NCBI GenBank assembly: GCA_003519205.1
Contig: DOXE01000418.1
Span: 4,483-10,385, forward strand
DNA from: Chloroflexota bacterium
Lineage (GTDB): Bacteria > Chloroflexota > Anaerolineae > Promineifilales > Promineifilaceae
Direction of reading: 5' to 3'
DNA length: 5,903 nucleotides
In this document: positions 1 through 5,868 of the stretch, one piece after another
How the letters are laid out: each line of letters begins with the position of its first letter
Numbering within the stretch: position 1 is the first letter of the stretch
Notes under the pieces: model-generated
Told to the model about the DNA's origin: nothing
What the model saw: only the letters and a program-made list of their open reading frames with translations
The model's database searches: none
Program-made: the position numbers and the translations under genes

Positions 1-224
1 CCGTTCCGACCACAGTAACCGGGCTGGCAATCAACGATGGCGCTGCCGCCGGCATTAAAATAAGCTTCAAGTCCGGCCAAGATGGTTTCTTCGTCGTTTA
101 GATGGGGTGCGTCCGGGCCGGCGCCCTCGACAACATCTATCCAGGTGTGTGAATGGGCGTCAACGAATCCAAGCTCATCCTGCGGGATTTGCCCCAAAAC
201 CGTTCGCACGTGTGGTTGAACCAT
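1..224 (-). CDS. Phosphotriesterase-family metallohydrolase, N-terminal part (runs off the left edge)
   Basis: The reverse strand from 224 reads 74 open codons plus two bases to the window edge. It begins MVQPHVRTVLGQIPQDELG, the N-terminal signature of phosphotriesterase-like proteins (COG1735 type; usual opening 'TVLGxIPxxELG' then an HxH metal motif). The HxH pair is H24 and H26 in DAHSHTW, where most members have HEH. Residues 61-74 (SAIVDCQPGYCGRN) match the second beta-strand region, which in the family ends in a GR(D/N) motif. The remaining barrel, with the bridging lysine and other metal ligands, is outside the window. The family are cytosolic amidohydrolase-superfamily TIM barrels that include lactonases, phosphofuranose lactonase and organophosphate hydrolases. 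Beside sugar dehydrogenases, a sugar-lactone hydrolase is my inference. The start is firm: ATG directly follows the TAG of the upstream dehydrogenase gene, with GGAG six bases before it. Confidence 0.82.
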   Translation of the reverse strand, partial: MVQPHVRTVLGQIPQDELGFVDAHSHTWIDVVEGAGPDAPHLNDEETILAGLEAYFNAGGSAIVDCQPGYCGRN

Positions 225-1268
225 CTAGGGCTCCAAGACGACCTTCAGGGTCTTTCTATCTTCGGCGGCAACAAAAGCCGCCGGTGTTTCATCTAAGGAA
301 AAGCGCTGGCTGATCAGGTGCGACAGATCCAGTCGGTTTGAGTTAACCAGTTCGGCCGCGCGTAAACAATCGTGGGTGCTGCAAGCCGTCGTCCCGGTGA
401 CGACGAGTTCTTTGTAATGAACCAGATTGGAATTAAACTGGATGATGGGATCATCTTTGGGTAAGCCGCCAAAGAAGTTAATCCGGCCACCAATGGCCGC
501 CAGCGCCAGGGCCGATTCCTGCACCTTATGAACCGGCGCCGCGGTGATGATCACATCGGCACCCCGCCCATTACTTTCGGCCATGACGATCTCTTTCAGG
601 TCTTGATTTATTGGGTCAGCCACCACATCCGCGCCAAGCTGAAGAACCTGTTGCCGCCTTTCGGCAATCGGCTCGCTGACAATGACCTTGATAGCCCCTT
701 TTAGATTGGCCAGCTTGACGTGCATGACGCCTATGGGGCCGGCGCCCATCACCAGGACGATGTCCCCATCGCGTAGGTCAGCCGCATCTTGCCCGCGTAG
801 AACGCAGGCAAAGGGCTCGATGAGAGCCGCTACGGAAGGATCGACTTCATCGCCAATGGGCATCAAGTTTCCCTGCAAGACAGCCGCTGCAGGCACCCGC
901 ACATATTCGGCGAAAGCGCCGTCAATGGTCACGCCAATAGCGTCATAATTGGCACAGATGTTGTTATTTCCGGAGATACATTGCCGGCAGTGGCCGCAAC
1001 CCATGTTGGGGGCCAGAAAGACGCGTTGGCCCAATTCAAAACCCCTGACGTTATCGCCGACCTGATCGATTTCACCCACCATCTCGTGGCCGGGAATGCG
1101 CAGCGTGCCCGGCGGGTATTTCCGGTGATGGCCATGGAAGATGCGAATGTCCGTGCCGCATATGCTGGCGTTTAAAACTCTTAAGAGCACCTCTTCTGGA
1201 CCAATCTCGGGTTTTGGCACCGTTTCTACCCGTATATCATGGGGACCGTGATAAACGGCTGCTAACAT
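225..1268 (-). CDS. Zinc-dependent medium-chain dehydrogenase, iditol/sorbitol dehydrogenase-like
   Basis: A full-length 347-residue medium-chain dehydrogenase (COG1063 type) with the normal family length. The catalytic zinc ligands are visible: C37 in SICGTD, H61-E62 in PGHE, and E151 in LIEPFAC. The structural zinc lobe is intact with C91, C94, C97 and C105. The Rossmann motif GAGPIG is at 175-180. E199 at the end of the next strand (VIVSEP) is an acidic residue of the kind that favours NAD over NADP. Segments such as GGRINFFGGLP (260-270) and NLVHYKELVVTG (281-292) closely resemble the iditol-2-dehydrogenase-like subfamily. It should oxidise a secondary hydroxyl of a polyol or sugar to a ketone in the cytosol; the exact substrate cannot be read. 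The start is ATG with GGAG eight bases upstream, 20 bases after the Gfo/Idh stop. Its stop abuts the phosphotriesterase-family start. Threonine or galactitol-phosphate dehydrogenase is a less likely alternative. Confidence 0.93.
   Translation of the reverse strand: MLAAVYHGPHDIRVETVPKPEIGPEEVLLRVLNASICGTDIRIFHGHHRKYPPGTLRIPGHEMVGEIDQVGDNVRGFELGQRVFLAPNMGCGHCRQCISGNNNICANYDAIGVTIDGAFAEYVRVPAAAVLQGNLMPIGDEVDPSVAALIEPFACVLRGQDAADLRDGDIVLVMGAGPIGVMHVKLANLKGAIKVIVSEPIAERRQQVLQLGADVVADPINQDLKEIVMAESNGRGADVIITAAPVHKVQESALALAAIGGRINFFGGLPKDDPIIQFNSNLVHYKELVVTGTTACSTHDCLRAAELVNSNRLDLSHLISQRFSLDETPAAFVAAEDRKTLKVVLEP
231..234 (-). promoter_or_regulatory. Ribosome binding site of the phosphotriesterase-family gene, inside the dehydrogenase gene
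   Basis: On the minus strand GGAG is followed by six bases (CCCTAG) and ATG. The site lies in the last codons of the dehydrogenase gene, whose TAG stop touches the next ATG with no gap. This placement fixes the start of the downstream gene and suggests translational coupling. Confidence 0.6.
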
Positions 1269-1276
1269 CGTGTTAT

Positions 1277-1280
1277 CTCC
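1277..1280 (-). promoter_or_regulatory. Ribosome binding site of the zinc dehydrogenase
   Basis: GGAG on the minus strand, eight bases before the ATG at 1268, inside the 20-base gap after the Gfo/Idh stop codon. It supports this ATG as the start. Confidence 0.6.
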
Positions 1281-1288
1281 ATCAAAAC

Positions 1289-2356
1289 TTAGTTACCCGC
1301 GAGCCAGGGGGCAGGGTTATCTGCCTCAAGGACTTCTTTGAGATACACGGGTCGTTCTTCTAGAAATGACTTGGTGCCAGCTAATACGCCAGCCACTGCC
1401 CAACGGCCGTCTTCACCCGTAACTCGGGGTGTCGATCCGGTCAACACGCACTCCACAAAGTGCTGTATCTCGTTGATATAAGCCCAGGCAAATCGTTCAG
1501 GCCAGCGCCTGTATATTGGCGTGACTAGGCCTTGGTCACGATTAACTGTAACGGTAACAGCCTGGCCCTTCATCTCGCCAATGATCATGATGCCCTTTTT
1601 TCCGATGACCTCGGCTCGAGCGTCATAACCATAGTCGCAGGGACAGACACCGGAGATATTGCCCAAGGCGCCCGACTCTAGCTTCATGGTGGCAAACATG
1701 TTGTCGTAGAAGTGTTTTGCGGTGGCGCCTCGCTCGGCGCCCTTGAAGTTGGCCGTTTCGACGTAGATGCGTTCGATGTTGGAGCCCATCAACCAACGAA
1801 TGGTATCAAAATCGTGGCTGGTAACCTCGGCCAGCATGCCATTGGAAGTGCGAATATCATTGGCCCAGGCGGGTGGCAGGCCCGGTCCATGGGTCAGGGT
1901 TTTAATCATCGTCGGTTCGCCAATCTCGCCGGTTTGGATCCTTTCGACCGCAGCCATGAAGTCGGGATCGGATCGCCGCATGAAGCCCATTTGCAGAATC
2001 ACGCCGGATTTTTCGGCCGCCGCGATAATATCATCGCATTTTGCCAGGTTCAGGGCCATAGGCTTTTCTAAAAAGATATGTTTGCCCTGCTCGGCCGCTA
2101 GTACGGCCAGGTCCCGGTGGGTGAATGTGGGCGTGGTGATAACGACGGCGTCAAAAAGAGCTTTATCCAGGGCTTCCTCAAAGGATGTGAATTGAGTCTC
2201 TATGCCAAAATCCTTTCCGGTTTCTTGCAAGATCGACTCGGCCGGGTCTACGAGGGCAGTGACCGTGGCGTCGGATATATAGCGGGTGATTGTGCCAGAA
2301 TGTAGCCGGCCCACGCGGCCGGCGCCCAACATACAGATTCGCACTTGTTTTTTCAT
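1289..2356 (-). CDS. Gfo/Idh/MocA-family NAD(P)-dependent oxidoreductase, myo-inositol 2-dehydrogenase-like
   Basis: This 355-residue protein has the two-domain Gfo/Idh/MocA plan. Residues about 4-124 form the Rossmann domain, with GAGRVGRLH at 11-19 and D37 after the second strand. The EKP motif at 97-99 supplies the usual active-site lysine, K98. Residues about 135-345 form the C-terminal alpha/beta domain, with the catalytic-histidine region SHDFDTIRWLMG at 180-191 (H181). Inositol dehydrogenases usually have aspartate four residues before this histidine; here it is E177. The family oxidises or reduces sugars, inositols and derivatives in the cytosol; the substrate here is unknown. The frame is open 36 codons further upstream, but that extension overlaps the kinase gene and lacks family similarity. 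The ATG at 2356 puts the GxGxxG motif at the normal position. It lies four bases after the kinase TAA, with AGGA ten bases upstream, so the two genes are probably translationally coupled. It is not called iolG because no other inositol genes are seen. Confidence 0.92.
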   Translation of the reverse strand: MKKQVRICMLGAGRVGRLHSGTITRYISDATVTALVDPAESILQETGKDFGIETQFTSFEEALDKALFDAVVITTPTFTHRDLAVLAAEQGKHIFLEKPMALNLAKCDDIIAAAEKSGVILQMGFMRRSDPDFMAAVERIQTGEIGEPTMIKTLTHGPGLPPAWANDIRTSNGMLAEVTSHDFDTIRWLMGSNIERIYVETANFKGAERGATAKHFYDNMFATMKLESGALGNISGVCPCDYGYDARAEVIGKKGIMIIGEMKGQAVTVTVNRDQGLVTPIYRRWPERFAWAYINEIQHFVECVLTGSTPRVTGEDGRWAVAGVLAGTKSFLEERPVYLKEVLEADNPAPWLAGN

Positions 2357-2360
2357 ATGA

Positions 2361-3917
2361 TTAGTGTCCTGATGATTGGTCCATTTTGATAAATGTATCT
2401 CGTAAAGTTTGTTGCAACCGGATGTATTTTTCGACCAGTGGACGGTAAATGGCCTGTTTTTCAATGCTGGGGGTTATCGGGTCGCCAGCCGGTTGTGCGT
2501 GTCTGCTGGATATCTCAGCCAGATCGGAAAAGATACCGACGGCTTTCCCGGCTACCAGGGCCGCACCCCAGGTTCCGAATTCTGAGCCTCCCAAGCGTTG
2601 GTAGGGTACTCCCAGAACATCGGCTTTGATCTGGTTCCAAATTAAACTACGTGCACCACCACCGACTGCTCGAGTTTCAGTTAATTCCAAATTTGGAATA
2701 GCATCACGCAAGATGCTCAGATAATAAGCATATTCGTAGGCAATGCTTTCCAGGATGGAGCGGAAGAAATGGGCTTGGGTATGGCCCCAGGAGAAGCCGA
2801 TCCAGGCACCGCGCATCTCTGGTGTGGCCGGGCAAATACGACCGCCAAGGTGGGGTGAGAAAAAGAGACCGTCCGAACCTGGGGAAACAGATTCCGCCAT
2901 CTGCCCCATTTGTTGGTAGAGATCGTCATCGCCGAGGGGAAATGATTGGCCAAGGTGACTATTGTAGAAAGCATCCCGGTACCAACGCAGCGCTTGCCCG
3001 CCACCGGCGATATAGGCCAACGGATGCCACAAACCGGGAATGACCGAGCGCATGGTCAGCAAGGCGCGGTTCTTCACATCGGCGACGAAGGTGTCGGTGC
3101 AGCCGGCCAGGACCGAGGCTGTGCCGGCCACGTCGAAAACCATGCCTGCTTTTACGATGCCAGCCCCCAAGGCATTGGCGGCCGTATCCCCACATCCAGC
3201 TGCAACAGGAGTACCCGCTGCCAAGCCAAAATCCCCGGCGGCTTCATCGGTAACTTCGCCAACGATGCGCCAGGGTTCCACGATTTGAGGTAATTTATCG
3301 ACGTTAACATCACAGAGGTTACAGAGTTCCTGGGACCAGGTGCCGTTCTGGGCATCACTGAGACCGGAGAAGTGGATGAAGGTGTAATCTATAAAAGCAT
3401 CCTCCGCCTTCAACCCGGCCATCTTGCCAGCCACATACCCGGATGGCATGACAAACTTGGCCACACGGGCATAATCTTTGGGGCGCTCCTCCTTCCACCA
3501 CAAGATTTTGGGCCCGTGGTCGCAGGTTGGGGCGCAGCCTGTCAGGCGCGTCACCAGGTCGCCATGGTACTTCTCCATGTACTCGATATAAGGCTGGCAA
3601 CGCATGTCTAACCAGGAATCGAAGCGGGTGGCAGGCTCAAACTCTTCGTCAATAGAGCCGACGCCGGCCATCTGGCTGTCAAAAGCGATGGCCGAAATAG
3701 CGGCCGGATCAACGCCGCTTTCCCTGATGCAGGTGCTGATGGTGTGGGCAGCCGTTTGATAGAAGTCGTCGTTCTCCTGCTCGACGACACCCGGCTGTGG
3801 ATAGTAGATGGGCACTTCGGCTCCGACTTCGAAAACGAGAGTGCCATCCGTTTGGTACAAGGCAGCTTTCGTGGCACTTGTTCCCAGATCGACGCCGATC
3901 AAATAATTTTTGGTCAC
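2361..3917 (-). CDS. FGGY-family carbohydrate kinase, xylulokinase-like
   Basis: A complete 518-residue FGGY sugar kinase, close to the usual 480-520. The N-terminal domain (about 5-252) opens with the phosphate-binding loop IGVDLGTSATK (D10). The C-terminal domain (about 260-458) carries the phosphate-2 region DVAGTASVLAG (262-272) and the adenosine-binding segment AVGGGARSLIWNQIKADV (417-434). The expected catalytic base is D244 in GCGDTAANALGAG. The enzyme transfers the ATP gamma-phosphate to a ketose or polyol in the cytosol. Xylulokinases commonly carry QMHG and GGGDNA at the sugar site; here these read QMAG (82-85) and GCGDTA (241-246), so the substrate may not be D-xylulose. The start is GTG, with AAGGGA seven bases upstream. 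It follows a 195-base structured spacer, the longest gap in the operon, and ends four bases before the Gfo/Idh start. The last 20 residues or so look like an ordinary extension of the final helix. Confidence 0.93.
   Translation of the reverse strand: MTKNYLIGVDLGTSATKAALYQTDGTLVFEVGAEVPIYYPQPGVVEQENDDFYQTAAHTISTCIRESGVDPAAISAIAFDSQMAGVGSIDEEFEPATRFDSWLDMRCQPYIEYMEKYHGDLVTRLTGCAPTCDHGPKILWWKEERPKDYARVAKFVMPSGYVAGKMAGLKAEDAFIDYTFIHFSGLSDAQNGTWSQELCNLCDVNVDKLPQIVEPWRIVGEVTDEAAGDFGLAAGTPVAAGCGDTAANALGAGIVKAGMVFDVAGTASVLAGCTDTFVADVKNRALLTMRSVIPGLWHPLAYIAGGGQALRWYRDAFYNSHLGQSFPLGDDDLYQQMGQMAESVSPGSDGLFFSPHLGGRICPATPEMRGAWIGFSWGHTQAHFFRSILESIAYEYAYYLSILRDAIPNLELTETRAVGGGARSLIWNQIKADVLGVPYQRLGGSEFGTWGAALVAGKAVGIFSDLAEISSRHAQPAGDPITPSIEKQAIYRPLVEKYIRLQQTLRDTFIKMDQSSGH
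2367..2370 (-). promoter_or_regulatory. Ribosome binding site deciding the Gfo/Idh/MocA start
   Basis: AGGA on the minus strand within the last codons of the kinase gene, ten bases before the ATG at 2356. Spacing is slightly long but acceptable. It supports the 355-residue form over the longer frame opening at 2464, which would overlap the kinase by more than 100 bases. Confidence 0.45.
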
Positions 3918-3924
3918 CTTGTAA

Positions 3925-3930
3925 TCCCTT
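3925..3930 (-). promoter_or_regulatory. Ribosome binding site for the GTG-started kinase
   Basis: AAGGGA on the minus strand followed by seven bases (TTACAAG) and GTG. No ATG in this frame offers a better start, and GTG places the DLGTSATK loop at the usual distance from the N-terminus. Confidence 0.6.
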
Positions 3931-3935
3931 TATCC

Positions 3936-3953
3936 TGTCATCCTGGGATGACA
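3936..3953. promoter_or_regulatory. 18-base perfect palindrome ahead of the kinase start (possible operator)
   Basis: The sequence has arms TGTCATCC and GGATGACA around a two-base centre TG, all eight pairs perfect. It ends 18 bases before the kinase GTG and just upstream of its ribosome binding site. The two-base centre makes it a poor RNA hairpin and more like a dimeric-repressor site. The arm TGTCATCC also resembles the start of a dispersed palindromic repeat common in many bacterial genomes, so a repeat remnant is an alternative. The symmetry is seen; the function is inferred. Confidence 0.4.
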
Positions 3954-4026
3954 ACTAACCAGAAAAATATATGCAGTCCAATCGCAAATATAAGCTTGAG
4001 ATTATCGCTTTCAGATTGATCCAGCT

Positions 4027-4078
4027 GTCCCTTGGGACCCACATAGATACCTAGGCAAGCATAGATAGGTCCCAGGAC
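4027..4078. repeat. Imperfect inverted repeat (GTCC-CT-TGGGACC / GGTCCCA-GGAC)
   Basis: The left arm is GTCC (4027-4030) plus TGGGACC (4033-4039), separated by a two-base bulge CT. The right arm is GGTCCCA (4068-4074) running straight into GGAC (4075-4078). This gives 11 base pairs closing a 28-base loop. The left part can alternatively pair with itself, since GTCCC-TT-GGGAC (4027-4038) is palindromic, so two exclusive structures are possible. It begins 34 bases after the isomerase stop in the transcribed direction. No T-run follows, so it is not a standard terminator. Confidence 0.55.
4042..4067. repeat. Direct repeat CATAGATA x2 inside the hairpin loop
   Basis: CATAGATA occurs at 4042-4049 and 4060-4067, ten bases apart, with the palindrome CCTAGG between them (4050-4055). 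The start-to-start distance is 18 bases, close to two helical turns. It may be a regulator half-site pair, part of the hairpin loop, or coincidence. Confidence 0.4.
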
Positions 4079-4112
4079 GTGACCGCCTTTTCTTAGTCGC
4101 TTGCTGCAAGGA

Positions 4113-4937
4113 TTACAGCAGGCTCGTCAAGTGTTCGAAACTACGAACCGCTTGATCGACAGTGCCACACTCAACACTGAGGACTATATCGCGATCGACT
4201 TCGCTCAATATGTCGATGATCCGTGACCAATCGATGACACCGTCGCCACAGGCGCAGCCGACTGGCGTTCCCGTCACCTTGCCCCGTTCAGCTTCGGAAT
4301 GCTGGATGCTGATGTCTTTGGCATGAACATGTACGACCCGGTCTTTCACGTGTTCGAGCCAACCATAAGGATCGCTCAGGCCAGCTAAATAAGAGTTGCC
4401 GGTGTCGAAATTGATGCCGATGGCGGGTGAATCTACCAGTTCGTATATGCTGTCAAGTCCCTCCAGGGTTTTGCGGTATTGTTGATGGGGTTCCAGGCCG
4501 ATCTTGACGCCATGCCTTTCGGCAACTCTGGCGGTTTCAGTCAAGGTGTAGGTCATTAAGGTGTAGTCCATCTCTTTGGATGTCCAGGTTGGTTTTGGAC
4601 CTTCGTCCGTATTGATAACTGGTGCCCCGGCATAATCGGCAAAGCGGATCGACATTTTAAGCCATTCAAGGCTTATTTCTGGTTTACAAAGCGGTGCGTG
4701 GGATGAAAAGCCCGAGAGCTTAAGCCCATGGCTTTCGATCACCTCCCGAACCCAAAGAGGGTCTTCGAGCTGCGAGACGCTGTGGTAATAGCCAGCTTCG
4801 CTCAATAGTTCACGGCCCGTATGTAACATGGGTTCGACGTACTCATAGCCGATCTCGGCTGCCTTTTCAACACCCCAAACGAAGGGTTTATCTTGATGGC
4901 GAATGGCCTCTAACATCAGGCCAACTTTGACTGCCAT
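4113..4937 (-). CDS. Sugar phosphate isomerase/epimerase-family TIM-barrel protein (second copy)
   Basis: A complete 274-residue protein of the xylose-isomerase-like TIM-barrel family (AP_endonuc_2 fold; IolE/IolI, ketose 3-epimerase and hydroxypyruvate isomerase relatives), of ordinary length. The four expected metal ligands are in their usual places: E149 (GLEPHQQ), D178 (NFDTGN), H205 (VHVHAKD) and E256 (SVECG). E149 and E256 would also be the acid/base pair of a ketose 3-epimerase or aldose-ketose isomerase. The region 219-233 with TG and GDG fits the loop before the last strands. It is clearly related to the gene just upstream, sharing EPH, DTGN, KDRV-HVH-KD, RG-TG and GDGV, and so looks like a diverged duplicate. 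The start is ATG with AAGGAG nine bases upstream. No signal peptide is seen; it should act in the cytosol. The substrate cannot be assigned; the two copies may catalyse successive steps. Confidence 0.9.
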   Translation of the reverse strand: MAVKVGLMLEAIRHQDKPFVWGVEKAAEIGYEYVEPMLHTGRELLSEAGYYHSVSQLEDPLWVREVIESHGLKLSGFSSHAPLCKPEISLEWLKMSIRFADYAGAPVINTDEGPKPTWTSKEMDYTLMTYTLTETARVAERHGVKIGLEPHQQYRKTLEGLDSIYELVDSPAIGINFDTGNSYLAGLSDPYGWLEHVKDRVVHVHAKDISIQHSEAERGKVTGTPVGCACGDGVIDWSRIIDILSEVDRDIVLSVECGTVDQAVRSFEHLTSLL

Positions 4938-4946
4938 AGTTGCATT

Positions 4947-4952
4947 CTCCTT
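4947..4952 (-). promoter_or_regulatory. Strong ribosome binding site of the second isomerase
   Basis: AAGGAG on the minus strand, nine bases before the ATG at 4937, is the best Shine-Dalgarno in the window. A second purine run, AAGGAAA, lies just upstream. The 55-base gap holding it shows no terminator or promoter I can support. Confidence 0.65.
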
Positions 4953-4992
4953 ATCATTTCCTTATATGAATTGTGTGATCCTGGCCTAACTC

Positions 4993-5868
4993 TTATTTTT
5001 CCGCCAAGCGTTTGTTAGCGTCATCTACCAACTCTCGGACCCAAACCAGGCTCTTTTCAATCATCGGGCCGCCCTGGCCTTCGCATTCGATGCTGAAAAC
5101 GCCGTCATAGCCAATGTCTACCAGGATATCAACACATTTTTTGATGTTTTCGACGTTTACACCATCGCCAATGGCGGTGTGGCTGACGGCAATACCGGTC
5201 AGCTCACCGCGAGCAGCGGCCGCCAGCGACTGGCTGACGTCCTTAATATGAACGTGACTGACCCGATCTTTGAAGCGATCCAAGAAGGCAACCGGGTCCT
5301 GGCCGGCGATGAAGGCATTACCCGTGTCCATGTTCATCCGCAGGTAAGGCGAATCGTAGAAATTCAGCATCTTTTCCATGAACTCGGGTTTGGTGGTGTA
5401 GTAGCCGTGAGGTTCAATGTTGATGATCATGTCGTAGCGAACCGCGTCTTCCAGCACCTCGCCGTAGACGCGCTTCATCATCTCCAGGGCCTCTTCGTTG
5501 GTCAGACTTTCTGGCTTGAACATATGATCGGTCGTGTCGATGTGACGGCAACCGACCAGATAGGCCCAGCGTATGCTATTTTGGATGTAGCGGACGCCTA
5601 AAGAGGGACCGGTGGGCAGAGACACCGGGTAGGCCGCGTCCAATTGCGAGAAGCGAACGCCATAGTCATCCATCTTTCGTCGCAAGGCCAGCGGGTCCTC
5701 ATGGAGAGCGATGTGGGGCTGGTAGCCAAGGCCGTGAAGCCAACTCACGCCATCAATCGTGCCACATTCGATGTAATGTACGTCATTTCTTTGAGCCCAT
5801 TGCAGACATTGTTCGAAGTTCCAATAAGAACTGTTAAAGGCGTCGGTATGAAAACCAATTTCGATCAT
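4993..5868 (-). CDS. Sugar phosphate isomerase/epimerase-family TIM-barrel protein (first copy)
   Basis: A 291-residue xylose-isomerase-like TIM-barrel protein. The N-terminus MIEIGFHTDAF is a typical first strand. Counting from the ATG at 5868, the metal ligands are E152 (NIEPHGY), D181 (NMDTGN), H207 (HVHIKD) and E261 (SIECEG), the complete set expected for ketose 3-epimerase-like and isomerase members. Spacing is regular, with no sign of decay. It likely interconverts keto or aldo sugars, or inososes, in the cytosol with a divalent metal; the substrate is unknown. It is 55 bases upstream of its diverged paralogue. Two starts are possible: GTG at 5877, bounded by an in-frame TGA at 5880-5878, and ATG at 5868, three codons later. 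I prefer ATG, because it begins right at the first strand and forms an ATGA overlap with a possible upstream gene. Neither has a strong Shine-Dalgarno. The choice changes only three residues. Confidence 0.9.
   Translation of the reverse strand: MIEIGFHTDAFNSSYWNFEQCLQWAQRNDVHYIECGTIDGVSWLHGLGYQPHIALHEDPLALRRKMDDYGVRFSQLDAAYPVSLPTGPSLGVRYIQNSIRWAYLVGCRHIDTTDHMFKPESLTNEEALEMMKRVYGEVLEDAVRYDMIINIEPHGYYTTKPEFMEKMLNFYDSPYLRMNMDTGNAFIAGQDPVAFLDRFKDRVSHVHIKDVSQSLAAAARGELTGIAVSHTAIGDGVNVENIKKCVDILVDIGYDGVFSIECEGQGGPMIEKSLVWVRELVDDANKRLAEK

Larger units (their letters stand above)
3918..4112. other. 195-base structured spacer between the second isomerase and the kinase
   Basis: No credible gene is present. 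Reading on the minus strand from the isomerase stop, it holds a small palindrome CTTGCTGCAAG (4100-4110), the GGGACC/GGTCCC hairpin with internal direct repeats (4027-4078), an A/T-rich tract (about 3962-4010), an 18-base palindrome (3936-3953) and the kinase ribosome binding site. It is clearly longer than the other joints in the operon. An mRNA-processing site, an internal promoter or an attenuator is possible. I find no convincing -35/-10 pair: the best -10-like string is TATATT in the A/T-rich tract, without a good -35 at 16-18 bases. I also see no hairpin followed by a T-run that would mark a rho-independent terminator. Confidence 0.6.

Noticed and set aside
107..313. Plus-strand 68-codon frame at the left edge
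   Set aside because: It is antisense to the phosphotriesterase-family start and the dehydrogenase end. It is arginine/proline-rich shadow sequence with no motif.
1767..2195. Plus-strand open frame of 142 codons
   Set aside because: It lies wholly antisense to the well-supported Gfo/Idh/MocA gene, has no recognisable domain, and its composition mirrors the codons of the opposite strand.
2357..2464. 36-residue N-terminal extension of the Gfo/Idh/MocA protein
   Set aside because: It overlaps the kinase coding end and shows no family similarity. The ATG at 2356 has an upstream AGGA and starts right before the Rossmann motif.
3960..4015. Internal promoter for the kinase in the A/T-rich tract
   Set aside because: A TATATT string exists on the minus strand, but nothing close to TTGACA sits 16-18 bases before it. 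TTGGAC has only TTAGTT at the right distance. Not strong enough to list as a feature.
4100..4110. CTTGCTGCAAG palindrome as a terminator after the second isomerase
   Set aside because: The stem is only four usable pairs with a three-base loop and no T-run follows on the transcribed strand. It is too weak to call a terminator.
5179..5601. Plus-strand open frame of 140 codons
   Set aside because: It is antisense to the first isomerase, whose metal ligands and motifs are intact. No family signature or credible ribosome binding site was seen.
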